64,000 bases of DNA, taken from Halomonas colorata. GTDB taxonomy: Bacteria; Pseudomonadota; Gammaproteobacteria; Pseudomonadales; Halomonadaceae. A program made the position numbers and the translations under genes. The stretch lies in assembly GCF_014897985.1 (NCBI RefSeq), contig NZ_JABUZA010000019.1:1-64000 (forward strand), in the 5' to 3' direction. This document shows, piece after piece, positions 43,196-52,267 of this stretch (positions within the stretch are counted from its first letter, which is position 1; each line of letters starts with the position of its first letter). The notes beneath the pieces are model-generated. The model searched no databases, was not told the DNA's origin, and saw nothing but the letters and a program-made list of their open reading frames with translations.

Positions 43196-43940
43196 CATCA
43201 TTCCCCAGGTAAGCTTCCCGAACGCGAGGGTCCTGTTTGATCGCATGGCTATCCCCATGGGCGATCACGTTACCCGATACCAAGACAGAAATACGATCAG
43301 CCAGCCGGAACACAGCCTCCATGTCATGCTCAATCAGCAGGATAGGCACTTCGTGTTTCAGCGCTTCGAGCAGCTCGGTAAGCTTGGCTGATCCTTCAGG
43401 GCCCAGGCCCGCCATGGGTTCATCCAACAGCAGGGCGCGCGGTTTGAGCGCCAGGGCGCAGGCGACTTCTACCTGGCGGCGTTCGCCATGCGAAAGCTCC
43501 GATACCGGCGTCCAGGCGCGGTGGCTCAGCTGCATACGCTCAAGCGCCTCATAGGCAGGTTCCAAAAGCGCCTTGTCGCGGGCAACGGGTTTCCAGAAAC
43601 GGAAGCTATGACTTTGCAGCGCCTGAACGCCCATCATTACGTTACGCATAACCGATAAGGGTTCTGCCAGGGATGAAACCTGAAAGCTGCGCCCCAAGCC
43701 AAGCCTTGCGCGCTGAGCAATGCTCATCTGGGTAATCTCGGTACCCGCCAGGAAGACGCTGCCCTCATCAGGGCGTAAATTGCCGGCTATTTGTCCAATC
43801 AAAGTGGATTTGCCCGCCCCGTTAGGCCCGATAAGCGCATGAATCTCGCCTTGATGCAGTTCCAGCGATACATCGTGAGTCGCCTGTAAGGCACCAAAGC
43901 GCTTGTGCAAATGTTGCAGCGAAAGGATTACATCACTCAT
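43188..43940 (-). CDS. livG: Liv-type ABC transporter ATP-binding protein (LivG)
   Basis: The 250-residue ATPase has Walker A GPNGAGKST, signature LSHGERRQVEVA and Walker B LLLDEPMAGLGP, with the extra C-terminal YLGNDDA tail of LivG. The ATG at 43940 has GGGAG upstream and overlaps the livM end by 8 bp. It is the ATPase partner of LivF in the importer of the aromatic cluster. Confidence 0.85.
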   Translation of the reverse strand: MSDVILSLQHLHKRFGALQATHDVSLELHQGEIHALIGPNGAGKSTLIGQIAGNLRPDEGSVFLAGTEITQMSIAQRARLGLGRSFQVSSLAEPLSVMRNVMMGVQALQSHSFRFWKPVARDKALLEPAYEALERMQLSHRAWTPVSELSHGERRQVEVACALALKPRALLLDEPMAGLGPEGSAKLTELLEALKHEVPILLIEHDMEAVFRLADRISVLVSGNVIAHGDSHAIKQDPRVREAYLGNDDA

Positions 43941-45003
43941 TGTGCTCCCTCCCGGCAAGCCAGCCCATTACACCGTGCTTGGCAAACAGCACAACGCCTA
44001 ATAGCACCAGCCCAAGGAAGAGCTGCCAATACTCGGTGATCCCGCCTAGCAGCATTTCCATCATCACAAACAAGATAGCGCCAGCAAGCGGGCCATAAAG
44101 GCGCCCAACACCGCCTAAAATAACGATAACCATCAGCTCGCCGGAGAAGTGCCAACTGAGCATCGTTGGGCTGACAAACCCGTTCAAATCCGCATACAGT
44201 GCGCCAGCAAGCCCGGTAATCGCGGCGGAAATCACAAACGCTACCAAACGAATGGGGTAGGGGCTAATGCCTGCTGTCGCCAAGCGTACATCGTTTAATC
44301 GCGCCATGGTCAATGCCGCCCCAAAGCGTGATTTCATCAGGCGTGAGGTAATCGCCATCGCTAGCACAAGGCCGGTAAAGCAGATAAGAAAGTAGGTTAA
44401 TGCGTTAGTGGTATCGACTAGGGGAAGGCTATTGCGCAGGTAAATAGGCAGGCCATCTTCGCCACCATAGGTTGGCCAGGAGTTGGCAAAGTAATAAATC
44501 ATCTGCGCAAAGGCCAGGGTAATCATGATGAAGTACACCCCGGTGGTGCGCAGCGAGATAGCCCCGATGGCCAGCGCCAGAAGTCCGCACAGCACAATAG
44601 CTGCTAGCCACACTACCAGTAGGCTATCGCTGCCCGGCACGTTAAACGGCCAGGACATAAACGGTGTCATATCAAAGGCGTGATAAGCACTGATCCCCGC
44701 AATATAGCCACCCAAGCCGAAATACGCGGCGTGGCCAAAACTCACCATGCCTCCGTAGCCAATGGCTAAGTTAAGGCCCACGGCCGCCATGGCAATAATC
44801 GTGATTCTGGACGCCAAATTAACGTAATAAAGATGGCCCAGAAAGTAAGCGGCGATGGGTAACAGTAGGAGTAGGCCGAGCAGAATCATCTGCACAATGC
44901 CCTTACGCCCAAAGTGGCTATCTATCTGGGTAGCGGGTGCCATGTCAGCAGCGCCTTGGTTCGGCATCGGCGTGTTCTTGGACACAGGTGTGTAATTAGT
45001 CAT
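43933..45003 (-). CDS. livM: Liv-type ABC transporter permease (LivM)
   Basis: The 356-residue inner-membrane permease has about ten hydrophobic helices and the family stretch MAAVGLNLAIGYGGMVSFGHAAYFGLGGY (split by helix borders) and FVISAAITGLAGALYA. An N-terminal cytoplasmic tail of about 30 residues precedes the first helix. It overlaps livH by 8 bp and livG by 8 bp, a tightly coupled transporter operon. Confidence 0.85.
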   Translation of the reverse strand: MTNYTPVSKNTPMPNQGAADMAPATQIDSHFGRKGIVQMILLGLLLLLPIAAYFLGHLYYVNLASRITIIAMAAVGLNLAIGYGGMVSFGHAAYFGLGGYIAGISAYHAFDMTPFMSWPFNVPGSDSLLVVWLAAIVLCGLLALAIGAISLRTTGVYFIMITLAFAQMIYYFANSWPTYGGEDGLPIYLRNSLPLVDTTNALTYFLICFTGLVLAMAITSRLMKSRFGAALTMARLNDVRLATAGISPYPIRLVAFVISAAITGLAGALYADLNGFVSPTMLSWHFSGELMVIVILGGVGRLYGPLAGAILFVMMEMLLGGITEYWQLFLGLVLLGVVLFAKHGVMGWLAGREHNE

Positions 45004-45925
45004 GGGCAGAGAACAATCCCTTCGGCTTGAACGCGAGAATAAGGGCCATGAGGATATAAATCAGCATCGCAGCTAGCGCCGCTCCGGTGCCGGCTGCCTC
45101 GGATGGCGGCATAAAGGCGCGGAAGAAAATCGGTAAATAAACCCGGCCAAGCGTATCCACAACCCCTACCAGCAAGGCACCAAAGAGAGCCCCTTTGATA
45201 GAGCCGATCCCCCCAATTACGATGACTACAAAGGCTAGAATCAACACCGGCTCGCCCATGCCCACCTGCACGGACTGCAGCGCACCGACCAGTGCACCCG
45301 CCAAGCCCGCAAGTGCTGCCCCCAAGGCAAATACCACGGTATACAGCCGCGCGATATTCACCCCTAACGCGCCAATCATTTCACGGTCACTTTCCCCAGC
45401 CCGAATACGCATGCCTAATCGCGTTCGGGAAATCAGCAGATAAAGAGCGATTGAAATACTCACCCCCACGCCAATCAGCATCAGCCGGTAAAGGGGGTAG
45501 TTGGTACCGCCTGGCAGCGTAACAAATCCGGTTAACCAGGAAGGTGGGCTTAGCCATAAGGGCGATGAGCCAAACATCCAGCGTGTACCTTCCGAGAAGA
45601 TCAATATAAGTGCAAAGGTTGCCAGCACCTGATCAAGGTGAGGGCGATGATACAAACGGCGTATCACTAGGAGTTCAACCAATGCACCTACCAGGGCCGC
45701 GGCGGTAATGCCCGCGCCGAGCCCAATCAGAAAAGAGCCTGTCGAGGCGGTCACCGCCGCTGTCGCGTAGGCACCCACCATATAAAACGAGCCGTGGGCA
45801 AGATTGATAAGGCCCATCACCCCGAATATTAGCGTGAGGCCACTGGCCATCAAAAACAGCATGGTGCCAAGCTGTACGCCGTTGAGTAATTGCTCAATTA
45901 ACAGAGTAACGGACACGTCGGGCAT
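44996..45925 (-). CDS. livH: Liv-type ABC transporter permease (LivH)
   Basis: The 309-residue permease has LLNGVQLGTMLFLMASGLTL and FGVMGLINLAHGSFYMVGAY near the N-terminus, the family loop RTRLGMRIRAGESDREM and VIVIGGIGSIKGALFGALL. It pairs with LivM to form the membrane channel. It lies 69 bp after livK, separated by a perfect hairpin. Confidence 0.85.
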   Translation of the reverse strand: MPDVSVTLLIEQLLNGVQLGTMLFLMASGLTLIFGVMGLINLAHGSFYMVGAYATAAVTASTGSFLIGLGAGITAAALVGALVELLVIRRLYHRPHLDQVLATFALILIFSEGTRWMFGSSPLWLSPPSWLTGFVTLPGGTNYPLYRLMLIGVGVSISIALYLLISRTRLGMRIRAGESDREMIGALGVNIARLYTVVFALGAALAGLAGALVGALQSVQVGMGEPVLILAFVVIVIGGIGSIKGALFGALLVGVVDTLGRVYLPIFFRAFMPPSEAAGTGAALAAMLIYILMALILAFKPKGLFSAHD

Positions 45926-45963
45926 CCTTTAACGAAAGAGAGTGGAGATGGAAAGTAGAGATG

Positions 45964-45985
45964 GGCTGGGTGAAGTCACCCAGCC
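45964..45985. other. perfect hairpin between livK and livH
   Basis: GGCTGGGTGA (45964-45973) and TCACCCAGCC (45976-45985) form a near-perfect stem directly after the livK stop, with no T-run. Such hairpins often stabilise the mRNA of binding-protein genes so that LivK is made in excess of the permease. Confidence 0.65.
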
Positions 45986-45994
45986 ATGTTGATC

Positions 45995-47137
45995 TCACAT
46001 CTGGCACTGTTCGAAGTAAACGTCCTGAATATCTTCGATAGCGATACCCAGCAGACGGTTGGTGGGTTGACCATCATCGCCTTCTACTACTTCACGTACG
46101 TAGATATCCTGGATAGGATGATGGTTAGGGCCGAACCGGAACTCACCACGCACACTATCAAAGTCGGCGGCACGCAGTGCTTCACGGAAGGCGTCTTGAT
46201 CATCAGGGTGGGCGACTTCCAGAGCGCTTAAAATCAGGTTCGCGGTGTCAAAGCCTTGCGCTGCATAAAGGGTTGGCATGCGGCCGTAGGCTTCCTGGAA
46301 GCTGTCTACAAAGCGGTCGTTCGTTTCATTATCTAAGTCATAAGCCCAGAGCGACGTATTACGCGCGCCAATGGCCGCGCTGCCCACCGCCTTGATTAAA
46401 ATCTCATCAAACGAGAACGCCGCGCCGAAAATGGGAATATCCACGCCCGAGCTTTCCCACTGCTTCATAAACGAGATGCCCATGCCGCCGGGTAGAAAGA
46501 AAAACAGGCTGTCGGCGTCGCTGGCGCGGATCTGAGCAATTTCAGCCGCATAGTCGGTTTGGCCCATCTGGGTGTAGAGCTCGTCGACTACGTCACCTTC
46601 GTAAAGGTGCTTGAAACCCGCCAGAGCGTCGGTACCAGCCGGATAGTTAGGCGCCATGATGATGGGCCGTTCATAGCCTTCTTCGCGCATGTAAGCGCCC
46701 ATGGCACCGTGCAGGTTATCGTTCTGGTAGGCCACGTTAAAGTAGTTCTCATGGCACATGCGACCGGCTAAGTCGGAAGGCCCGGCGTTGGGGGATAGAT
46801 AAAAGGTGCCCTGGCGGGTAACGGTGGGAACCACGGCCATGGCAAGGTTGGACCAGATAATGCCGGTAAGGATGTCTACGTTATCACGCTGCATAAACTC
46901 ATTGGCCAGGCTGCGCGCCAGGTCAGGGCGATTAGCATCATCCTGGATGAGCACTTCAATCTCATCCTGTCCCGACTGCTCCATCGCCAGCATAAAGCCA
47001 TCGCGCACATCGACACCCAAGTGAGAGCCACCGCCTGAAAGCGTCGTGATCATGCCGATTTTGACGTCCTCGGCATGGGCTATCGCGACGCTTGAAGAGA
47101 GCAGAAGGCCAAGGCCTAAGCGAGTCATGTTTTTCAT
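45995..47137 (-). CDS. livK: Liv-type periplasmic substrate-binding protein
   Basis: The 380-residue protein has a signal peptide (cleavage near AHA at about 22) and the two-lobed type I binding fold with KIGMITTLSGGGSHLGVDVRDG (lobe 1), GIIWSNLAMAVVPTV and YAAQGFDTANLILSALE. It captures the substrate in the periplasm. The cluster suggests an aromatic acid such as anthranilate; Leu/Ile/Val specificity is not excluded. GAGGG lies upstream of the ATG. Confidence 0.8.
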   Translation of the reverse strand: MKNMTRLGLGLLLSSSVAIAHAEDVKIGMITTLSGGGSHLGVDVRDGFMLAMEQSGQDEIEVLIQDDANRPDLARSLANEFMQRDNVDILTGIIWSNLAMAVVPTVTRQGTFYLSPNAGPSDLAGRMCHENYFNVAYQNDNLHGAMGAYMREEGYERPIIMAPNYPAGTDALAGFKHLYEGDVVDELYTQMGQTDYAAEIAQIRASDADSLFFFLPGGMGISFMKQWESSGVDIPIFGAAFSFDEILIKAVGSAAIGARNTSLWAYDLDNETNDRFVDSFQEAYGRMPTLYAAQGFDTANLILSALEVAHPDDQDAFREALRAADFDSVRGEFRFGPNHHPIQDIYVREVVEGDDGQPTNRLLGIAIEDIQDVYFEQCQM

Positions 47138-47169
47138 GGTTATTCCCTCATTGTAGTTGTAGCGTTTTA

Positions 47170-48834
47170 TTACTTAGAGGTGGATACGTTAGTGTCAGGA
47201 AGGCCGTTATCCGCGTAATACGCCTGATTCAATCGAAAGCGCTGGACTTTACCGGTGGTGGTTTTGGGCAGCGTATCGATAAAGCGTATTGAGCGAGGGT
47301 ATTTATACGGCGCAATCGTTTGCTTAACAAAATCTTGCAGCATTTGTCGGCAAACATCATCTTCCTCAAATCCATCGTTTAAAACCACAAATGCCTCAAC
47401 AATCTGGCCGCGTTCCTGGTGCGGTGCGCCAATCACGGCACACTCCTTGACGGCGGGGTGGGTAAGCAGCGCCGACTCCACCTCAGGCCCGGCAATGTTG
47501 TAGCCTGCAGAGATAATCATGTCGTCATTGCGGGCGGCGAAATGGAAGTAGCCTTCTTCGTCCTGATAAAAGGCATCGCCGGTAATGTTCCAGCCGTCGG
47601 CGACGTAGTTACGCTGACGCTTATCGGCTAAATAGCGACAGCCGGTAGGCCCCCGCACCGCTAGTTTACCGACCGTACCACGCGCCACATCGCCCATGGC
47701 GTCATCTACAATGCGCGCCTGATAGCCTGTCACTGGTTTGCCCGTGCAGTTAGGCCGGTGGTCGTCCAGGCGGTTGGTGATAAAGATGTGCAACATCTCA
47801 GTGGCGCCGATACCGTCGAGTATTGGAACTCCCGTTTGTTTGATCCAGTCGTGATAGATAGGTGCTGGCAGCGTTTCGCCTGCAGAAACCGCAATGCGCA
47901 AGCTGCTTAGGTCGGTACGGCTAGTGGGCGCGGACAGCATGGCGCGATAGGCGGTAGGCGCTGTGAACACCACCGTTGCCTGATATTCGCGGATGATTTC
48001 CATCATGTTGGGTGGGGAGGCGTGCTCAAGCAGCACGGCCGTTGCGCCAAAACGTAGAGGGAAGATGGCAAGCCCGCCCAGGCCAAAGGTAAACGCCAGT
48101 GGGGGAGAGCCGACAAACACATCATCCGGGGTTACCTGCAGCACTTCTTGAGCGTAGCCATCGGCAATGATCAGTAGGTCACGCTGAAAATGCATGGTGG
48201 CTTTAGGTGAACCAGTAGTGCCGGAAGTGAAGCCCAGCAGTGCCACGTCATCGGCCGCGGTATCCACAGCATCAAACGTTATAGGCTTGTCTAATGCCAT
48301 ACGGTCCAGTTCAGCGTCATGGTTTGCTGTACCATCAAAGCCCACCACCCGCTTGAGAAATTGGCTTTGGGCCTGGCTTTCCACGAGTTCTTCAAGCAGC
48401 CGGGTATCGCATAAGGCCAAACTGATTTCCGCCTTATCGATCACCTGATTCAATTCTTTGCTGCGCAGCATGGGCATGGTGTTCACCACCACCGCACCTG
48501 CTTTGGTCGCCGCTATCCAGCAGGCCACCATTGCCGGGTTATTGGCCGAGCGAATCAACACCCGCTGGCCGGGGATCACGCCCAAATCGTCTACCAAGAC
48601 ATTGGCAAGGCGATTGGTCCACTCGGCGAGCTCACGATAAGTGCGGCGGCGCCCGTTGCCTGCCAGGGCAATGCGTTCGCCGAATCCGTTGGCGACCAAG
48701 CGGTCACAGAGTTCCACACCCGCGTTTAGCCGCTCGGGGTAATCAAAGCCTGAAAGCAGAAATTCTGGCTGTCCATCAGTGGGTGGCAGGTTATCCCGCG
48801 TAAACGTGTCCACATGGGCCGACTGAAAGTACAT
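47170..48834 (-). CDS. benzoate-CoA ligase-family enzyme, probably 2-aminobenzoate-CoA ligase
   Basis: The 554-residue adenylate-forming enzyme has P-loop FTSGTTGSPKATMHF near residue 205, A5 DGIGATEMLHIF, A7 NITGDAF, and the C-terminal Lys in PKTTTGKVQRF. It activates an aromatic acid to its CoA thioester with ATP. Together with the monooxygenase/reductase at 52264 it fits the 2-aminobenzoyl-CoA route known from Azoarcus evansii. GGAGG precedes the ATG. Benzoate, salicylate and other aryl acids are alternative substrates. It is separated by 186 bp from the acyl-CoA dehydrogenase gene and by 32 bp from livK. Confidence 0.75.
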   Translation of the reverse strand: MYFQSAHVDTFTRDNLPPTDGQPEFLLSGFDYPERLNAGVELCDRLVANGFGERIALAGNGRRRTYRELAEWTNRLANVLVDDLGVIPGQRVLIRSANNPAMVACWIAATKAGAVVVNTMPMLRSKELNQVIDKAEISLALCDTRLLEELVESQAQSQFLKRVVGFDGTANHDAELDRMALDKPITFDAVDTAADDVALLGFTSGTTGSPKATMHFQRDLLIIADGYAQEVLQVTPDDVFVGSPPLAFTFGLGGLAIFPLRFGATAVLLEHASPPNMMEIIREYQATVVFTAPTAYRAMLSAPTSRTDLSSLRIAVSAGETLPAPIYHDWIKQTGVPILDGIGATEMLHIFITNRLDDHRPNCTGKPVTGYQARIVDDAMGDVARGTVGKLAVRGPTGCRYLADKRQRNYVADGWNITGDAFYQDEEGYFHFAARNDDMIISAGYNIAGPEVESALLTHPAVKECAVIGAPHQERGQIVEAFVVLNDGFEEDDVCRQMLQDFVKQTIAPYKYPRSIRFIDTLPKTTTGKVQRFRLNQAYYADNGLPDTNVSTSK

Positions 48835-48928
48835 ACCAACCTCCGTATTTAGTGTCGTTGTTTATTCCTGACGACGTCTCAACGAAGGCGCTGTCAGGGA
48901 TACGGTGTCTGGCGTTATGCATTATTTT

Positions 48929-49005
48929 TGTTCTTGGCAATGCTTTTTCTTGGCAATGTAGCGTTGAGCAATGTCGTATTGAGCAAAATCGTGTTGAGGA
49001 ATGTG
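48929..49005. repeat. 15-17 bp imperfect tandem repeats upstream of the ligase gene
   Basis: Two copies of a TTCTTGGCAATG unit (about 48931-48960) are followed by GCGTTGAGCAATGTC, GTATTGAGCAAAATC and GTGTTGAGGAATGTG at 48961, 48976 and 48991. They lie between the acyl-CoA dehydrogenase stop and the ligase start. Confidence 0.75.
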
Positions 49006-49020
49006 TAGCGTTTACTGGTG

Positions 49021-50157
49021 TCAGTTCCCCTCGGCAAGCAGGCTGCGGGCGATCACGACCTTTTGTACGTCTGAAGCGCCTTCATAAATACGCAGCGCGC
49101 GGATTTCACGGTAAAGGCTTTCAATAATATGGCCTTTGCGCACCCCGTCGCCGCCGTGTAACTGCACGGCCTGATCAATGACTTCCTGCGCCTTGTCGGT
49201 CGCAAATAGCTTGGCCATGGCCGCTTCCCGGGTAACGCGCGCAGCACCCTGATCCTTGGTCCAGGCCGCGCGGTAAACCAATAAAGCGGCGGCATCCACA
49301 TTCAGCGCCATATCGGCCAGGTGGCCCTGAACCATTTGTAAATCAGAGAGCGAGGCGCCAAATAGCTCGCGCGAGCGGCTGCGGGATAATGATTCATCCA
49401 GCGCCCGGCGGGCGAAGCCCAGCGCCGCCGCTCCAACGGTTGAACGAAACACATCCAGCACCGCCATGGCGATACGAAACCCCTGGCCCGGCTTGCCGAT
49501 TAACGCGCTTTCCGGCAAGTACATGTCGTTAAAACCCAGGCGAGCCAGCGGATGAGGGGCAACCGTTTCCAGGCGTTCTAAAATCTCCAGGCCTGGCGTC
49601 GTGGCAGGCACTAAAAAAGCCGAGAGCCCTTTAGCGCCCGGGCCTTCGCCGGTACGTGCGAAAACCGTATAGATATCGGCAATCCCGCCATTAGATATCC
49701 ACGTTTTTTCGCCATTCAAACGGTAGCCGTCGCCCTCGCGCTTGGCCGTGGTATCCAGCTGCGCCACGTCAGAGCCTGAGCGAGGCTCGCTAAGCGCAAA
49801 CGCCGAGAGCGCTTCACCACGGCGGGTTTTATCCAGCCACTGCTTGTGTTCATCACTGCCAAACAGACTGATCGCGCCGGTTCCCAGCCCCTGCATGGCA
49901 AACGCAAAATCCGCCAGTCCATCATGACGGGCGAGGGTTTCGCGGATCAGGCACAAGCTGCGGACATCGATATGTTCGCCAGCCGTACCTTCCAGGAAGC
50001 CCGCCTTACCCAGGTCGCGGACGAGCTGAACGCAGGTCGCATCCACATCGGCGTGCTCGCGAGGCAGTTCTGCGTGGCACCACGCTTCCAGGCGCGTGGA
50101 AAGATCGCGATGCCGGTCCTCAAAGAAGGGCCACTCAAGAAATTGCTGATCGCTCAT
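49021..50157 (-). CDS. acyl-CoA dehydrogenase
   Basis: The 378-residue flavoprotein has [71 protein letters not shown]. The Glu in YEGASDVQK is the likely catalytic base (Glu at the end of the protein as in short-chain enzymes). It would oxidise the alicyclic or opened acyl-CoA of the pathway. It overlaps the enoyl-CoA hydratase stop (TAATG), so the two are coupled. Confidence 0.85.
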   Translation of the reverse strand: MSDQQFLEWPFFEDRHRDLSTRLEAWCHAELPREHADVDATCVQLVRDLGKAGFLEGTAGEHIDVRSLCLIRETLARHDGLADFAFAMQGLGTGAISLFGSDEHKQWLDKTRRGEALSAFALSEPRSGSDVAQLDTTAKREGDGYRLNGEKTWISNGGIADIYTVFARTGEGPGAKGLSAFLVPATTPGLEILERLETVAPHPLARLGFNDMYLPESALIGKPGQGFRIAMAVLDVFRSTVGAAALGFARRALDESLSRSRSRELFGASLSDLQMVQGHLADMALNVDAAALLVYRAAWTKDQGAARVTREAAMAKLFATDKAQEVIDQAVQLHGGDGVRKGHIIESLYREIRALRIYEGASDVQKVVIARSLLAEGN

Positions 50158-50969
50158 TAATCCCCCTTGAACTCGGGTTTTTGTTTGGCTACGAAGGCGT
50201 GGTAGGCACGTGCAAAGTCATTGGTCTGCATGCAGATCGCTTGTGCCTGGGCTTCTGACTCAATGGCCTGTTCAAGGCTCATCGACCACTCCTGATTCAG
50301 CTGGGTCTTGGTAATGCTGTGCGCAAAGGTGGGCCCCTGAGCCAGCCGGGTGGCGTAGGCGATGGCGTCTTCTTCCAAAGATTCAGGTTCGACTACCCGG
50401 TTATAAAAGCCCCATTGCAGGCCTTCGTCAGCGCTCATGCTGCGGCCGCTATAAAGCAAATCTGCCGCTCGGCCCTGGCCGATAATACGCGGTAACATCG
50501 CGCAGGCGCCCATATCACAACCGGCTAAGCCCACGCGGGTAAACAGAAACGCCGTGCTGGCGCGAGGCGTGGCAAAGCGAATATCCGAAGACATGGCGAT
50601 AATCGCTCCTGCCCCTACGCAAATGCCGTCGATGGCGGTAATAATTGGTTTGCCGCAGTTCAGCATGGCTTTTACCAGATCCCCCGTCATGCGGGTGAAT
50701 TCCAGCAGACCCTTCATATCCCGGCCCACCAGCGGGCCGATAATTTCATGCACATCACCGCCGGAGCAGAAGTTGTCGCCGTTGGACGTAAATACCACCG
50801 CGCTCACATCGGTGGCGTACACCAAATCGCGAAAGGTATTGCGCAGCTCGGCATAGCTTTCAAAGGTCAGCGGGTTTTTGCGTTCTGGGCGATTCAACCG
50901 AATAACGGCGACGTTGCCACGCATTTCCCAGATAAAATGTTCGGGGACTAATTCAGCCATGCTTGTCAT
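50157..50969 (-). CDS. enoyl-CoA hydratase/isomerase family protein
   Basis: The 270-residue crotonase-fold protein has the oxyanion-hole segments [10 protein letters not shown] and [15 protein letters not shown] and the CoA-binding [11 protein letters not shown]. It would hydrate a ring or chain double bond or hydrolyse the ring in the aromatic CoA route. It lies upstream of the acyl-CoA dehydrogenase and 48 bp after marR. The usual second catalytic Glu region is replaced by [13 protein letters not shown], so it may not be a standard hydratase. Confidence 0.8.
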   Translation of the reverse strand: MTSMAELVPEHFIWEMRGNVAVIRLNRPERKNPLTFESYAELRNTFRDLVYATDVSAVVFTSNGDNFCSGGDVHEIIGPLVGRDMKGLLEFTRMTGDLVKAMLNCGKPIITAIDGICVGAGAIIAMSSDIRFATPRASTAFLFTRVGLAGCDMGACAMLPRIIGQGRAADLLYSGRSMSADEGLQWGFYNRVVEPESLEEDAIAYATRLAQGPTFAHSITKTQLNQEWSMSLEQAIESEAQAQAICMQTNDFARAYHAFVAKQKPEFKGD

Positions 50970-51017
50970 CTTATTGTTCTCGTCGGTCAGTGGTTAGTCG
51001 GGTATCAAGCGGCGTGA

Positions 51018-51470
51018 TCAGGTCGAATCGCTAAGCGGCGTGGGTAGCCGGTGGAGCAGCCCACCGATATGGTGGGCGTCTTCTTCAGCCACTCCTTCAA
51101 ACAGCGCGTTGATCCAGCGCTCATGCTCCGCCGCCATTTTGCTGAAGCTTGCGCGGCCCGCATCCGTCAAGCATACCCGGGTGGCACGCCGGTCACCCTC
51201 AATGGCGATACGCTCAACGCAGCCATCCTCTACCAGGCGATCAATAATGCCGGTCACGTTGCCATTGGATACCCGAAGTCGGCGCGACAGTTCATTCATC
51301 TTCAGGCCATCCCCATCGGCATACAGCGCCGCCATGACGTCAAAACGCGGTAGCGTCGTGTCATGCTCGGTACGCAGGCGTTCGCGTAGCGTGGATTCCA
51401 CCTGGCGAGTAACGCGCAACATACGCAGCCATAACCGCAGGCGTTCTTTGCTCAAGCGTTCTGCCGTCAT
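51018..51470 (-). CDS. MarR-family transcriptional regulator
   Basis: The 150-residue winged-helix protein has MNELSRRLRVSNGNVTGIIDRLVEDGCVERI and RRATRVCLTDAGRASF. MarR proteins in aromatic CoA clusters typically repress the operon and release it on binding the aryl-CoA ester. Its start overlaps the SDR stop (ATGA). A candidate operator lies upstream of the first gene, at 54607. Confidence 0.85.
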   Translation of the reverse strand: MTAERLSKERLRLWLRMLRVTRQVESTLRERLRTEHDTTLPRFDVMAALYADGDGLKMNELSRRLRVSNGNVTGIIDRLVEDGCVERIAIEGDRRATRVCLTDAGRASFSKMAAEHERWINALFEGVAEEDAHHIGGLLHRLPTPLSDST

Positions 51471-52267
51471 ACTTCGCCTCCTGAAATCGAGATCGCCTGG
51501 CCATTAATGGCGCCACTATACGGGCCGCATAACCACATGGCAGTTGCGGTTACTTCTGAAGGCGTTATCAGGCGGCCTGTTGGGTTCGTGGATTTAAAGT
51601 GGGTGCTTGCCTGCTCGGCAGACTGTCCTGTCTTGGTCACAATGGTCTCAATGCTGGCCGCTAAGAGGGGTGTGTCGGTAAAACCGGGACACAGCGCATT
51701 AACGGTGATATTGCGGGTGGCCGTCTCGGCTGCCAGTGAACGCACTAGCCCAACCACCCCGTGTTTTGCCGCGCAGTAAGCGCCTACGTAGGCGTAGCCT
51801 TTAAGGCCCGCGGTTGAGGCAACAGCAATCAATCTGCCGCCGTCGTTTAGCTGTCTTAAGCCTTCTCGCAGGGTCAAAAACACCCCGCTCAGGTTAACGT
51901 TCAGCATGCGCTGCCACTGCTCAAAAGAAGTTTTAGCGAACGGCGCACTTTCGGCAGCGCCAGCGTTGGCAATCACAATATCAACGCTCCCCAGCTGCTC
52001 GAACAGCGCCACCATGGCGGCTTCGTCGGTAACATCGACGACCGCGCAGTGGATGCTTGCATGCTGCTCGGCAACGCCTTGAAGGGCGGCTTCTCGGCGT
52101 CCGGTAATCGTCACTTCTGCCCCCGCTTCAGCAAAGGCCAGGGCCATATCGGCGCCGATACCGCTGCCGCCACCGGTAATCACTACCCGTTTGCCTGCCA
52201 TGTTTTTGTCTACTATGTCTTTGGCTACTATGTCTTTGCCTACTACGTTTTCGTCTACCGCGCTCAT
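51467..52267 (-). CDS. short-chain dehydrogenase/reductase with a tandem-repeat N-terminus
   Basis: The 266-residue SDR has the cofactor motif [21 protein letters not shown], and the catalytic Y-x-x-x-K in [13 protein letters not shown] (Tyr about 161). It would oxidise or reduce a hydroxyacyl or oxo-CoA intermediate. The ATG at 52267 overlaps the monooxygenase stop (ATGA), which supports it. The first 22 residues are built from a 5-residue repeat ([20 protein letters not shown]) encoded by four 15-bp units. The Rossmann fold begins only after it. A start at 52201 (MAGKRVV) would give a normal-length SDR. Confidence 0.8.
   Translation of the reverse strand: MSAVDENVVGKDIVAKDIVDKNMAGKRVVITGGGSGIGADMALAFAEAGAEVTITGRREAALQGVAEQHASIHCAVVDVTDEAAMVALFEQLGSVDIVIANAGAAESAPFAKTSFEQWQRMLNVNLSGVFLTLREGLRQLNDGGRLIAVASTAGLKGYAYVGAYCAAKHGVVGLVRSLAAETATRNITVNALCPGFTDTPLLAASIETIVTKTGQSAEQASTHFKSTNPTGRLITPSEVTATAMWLCGPYSGAINGQAISISGGEV
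52201..52260. repeat. 15-bp in-frame tandem repeat, four units
   Basis: Four successive 15-bp units (52201, 52216, 52231, 52246) of the type TGTCTTTGGCTACTA lie within the 5' end of the SDR gene. Each adds five codons on the minus strand. Confidence 0.9.
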
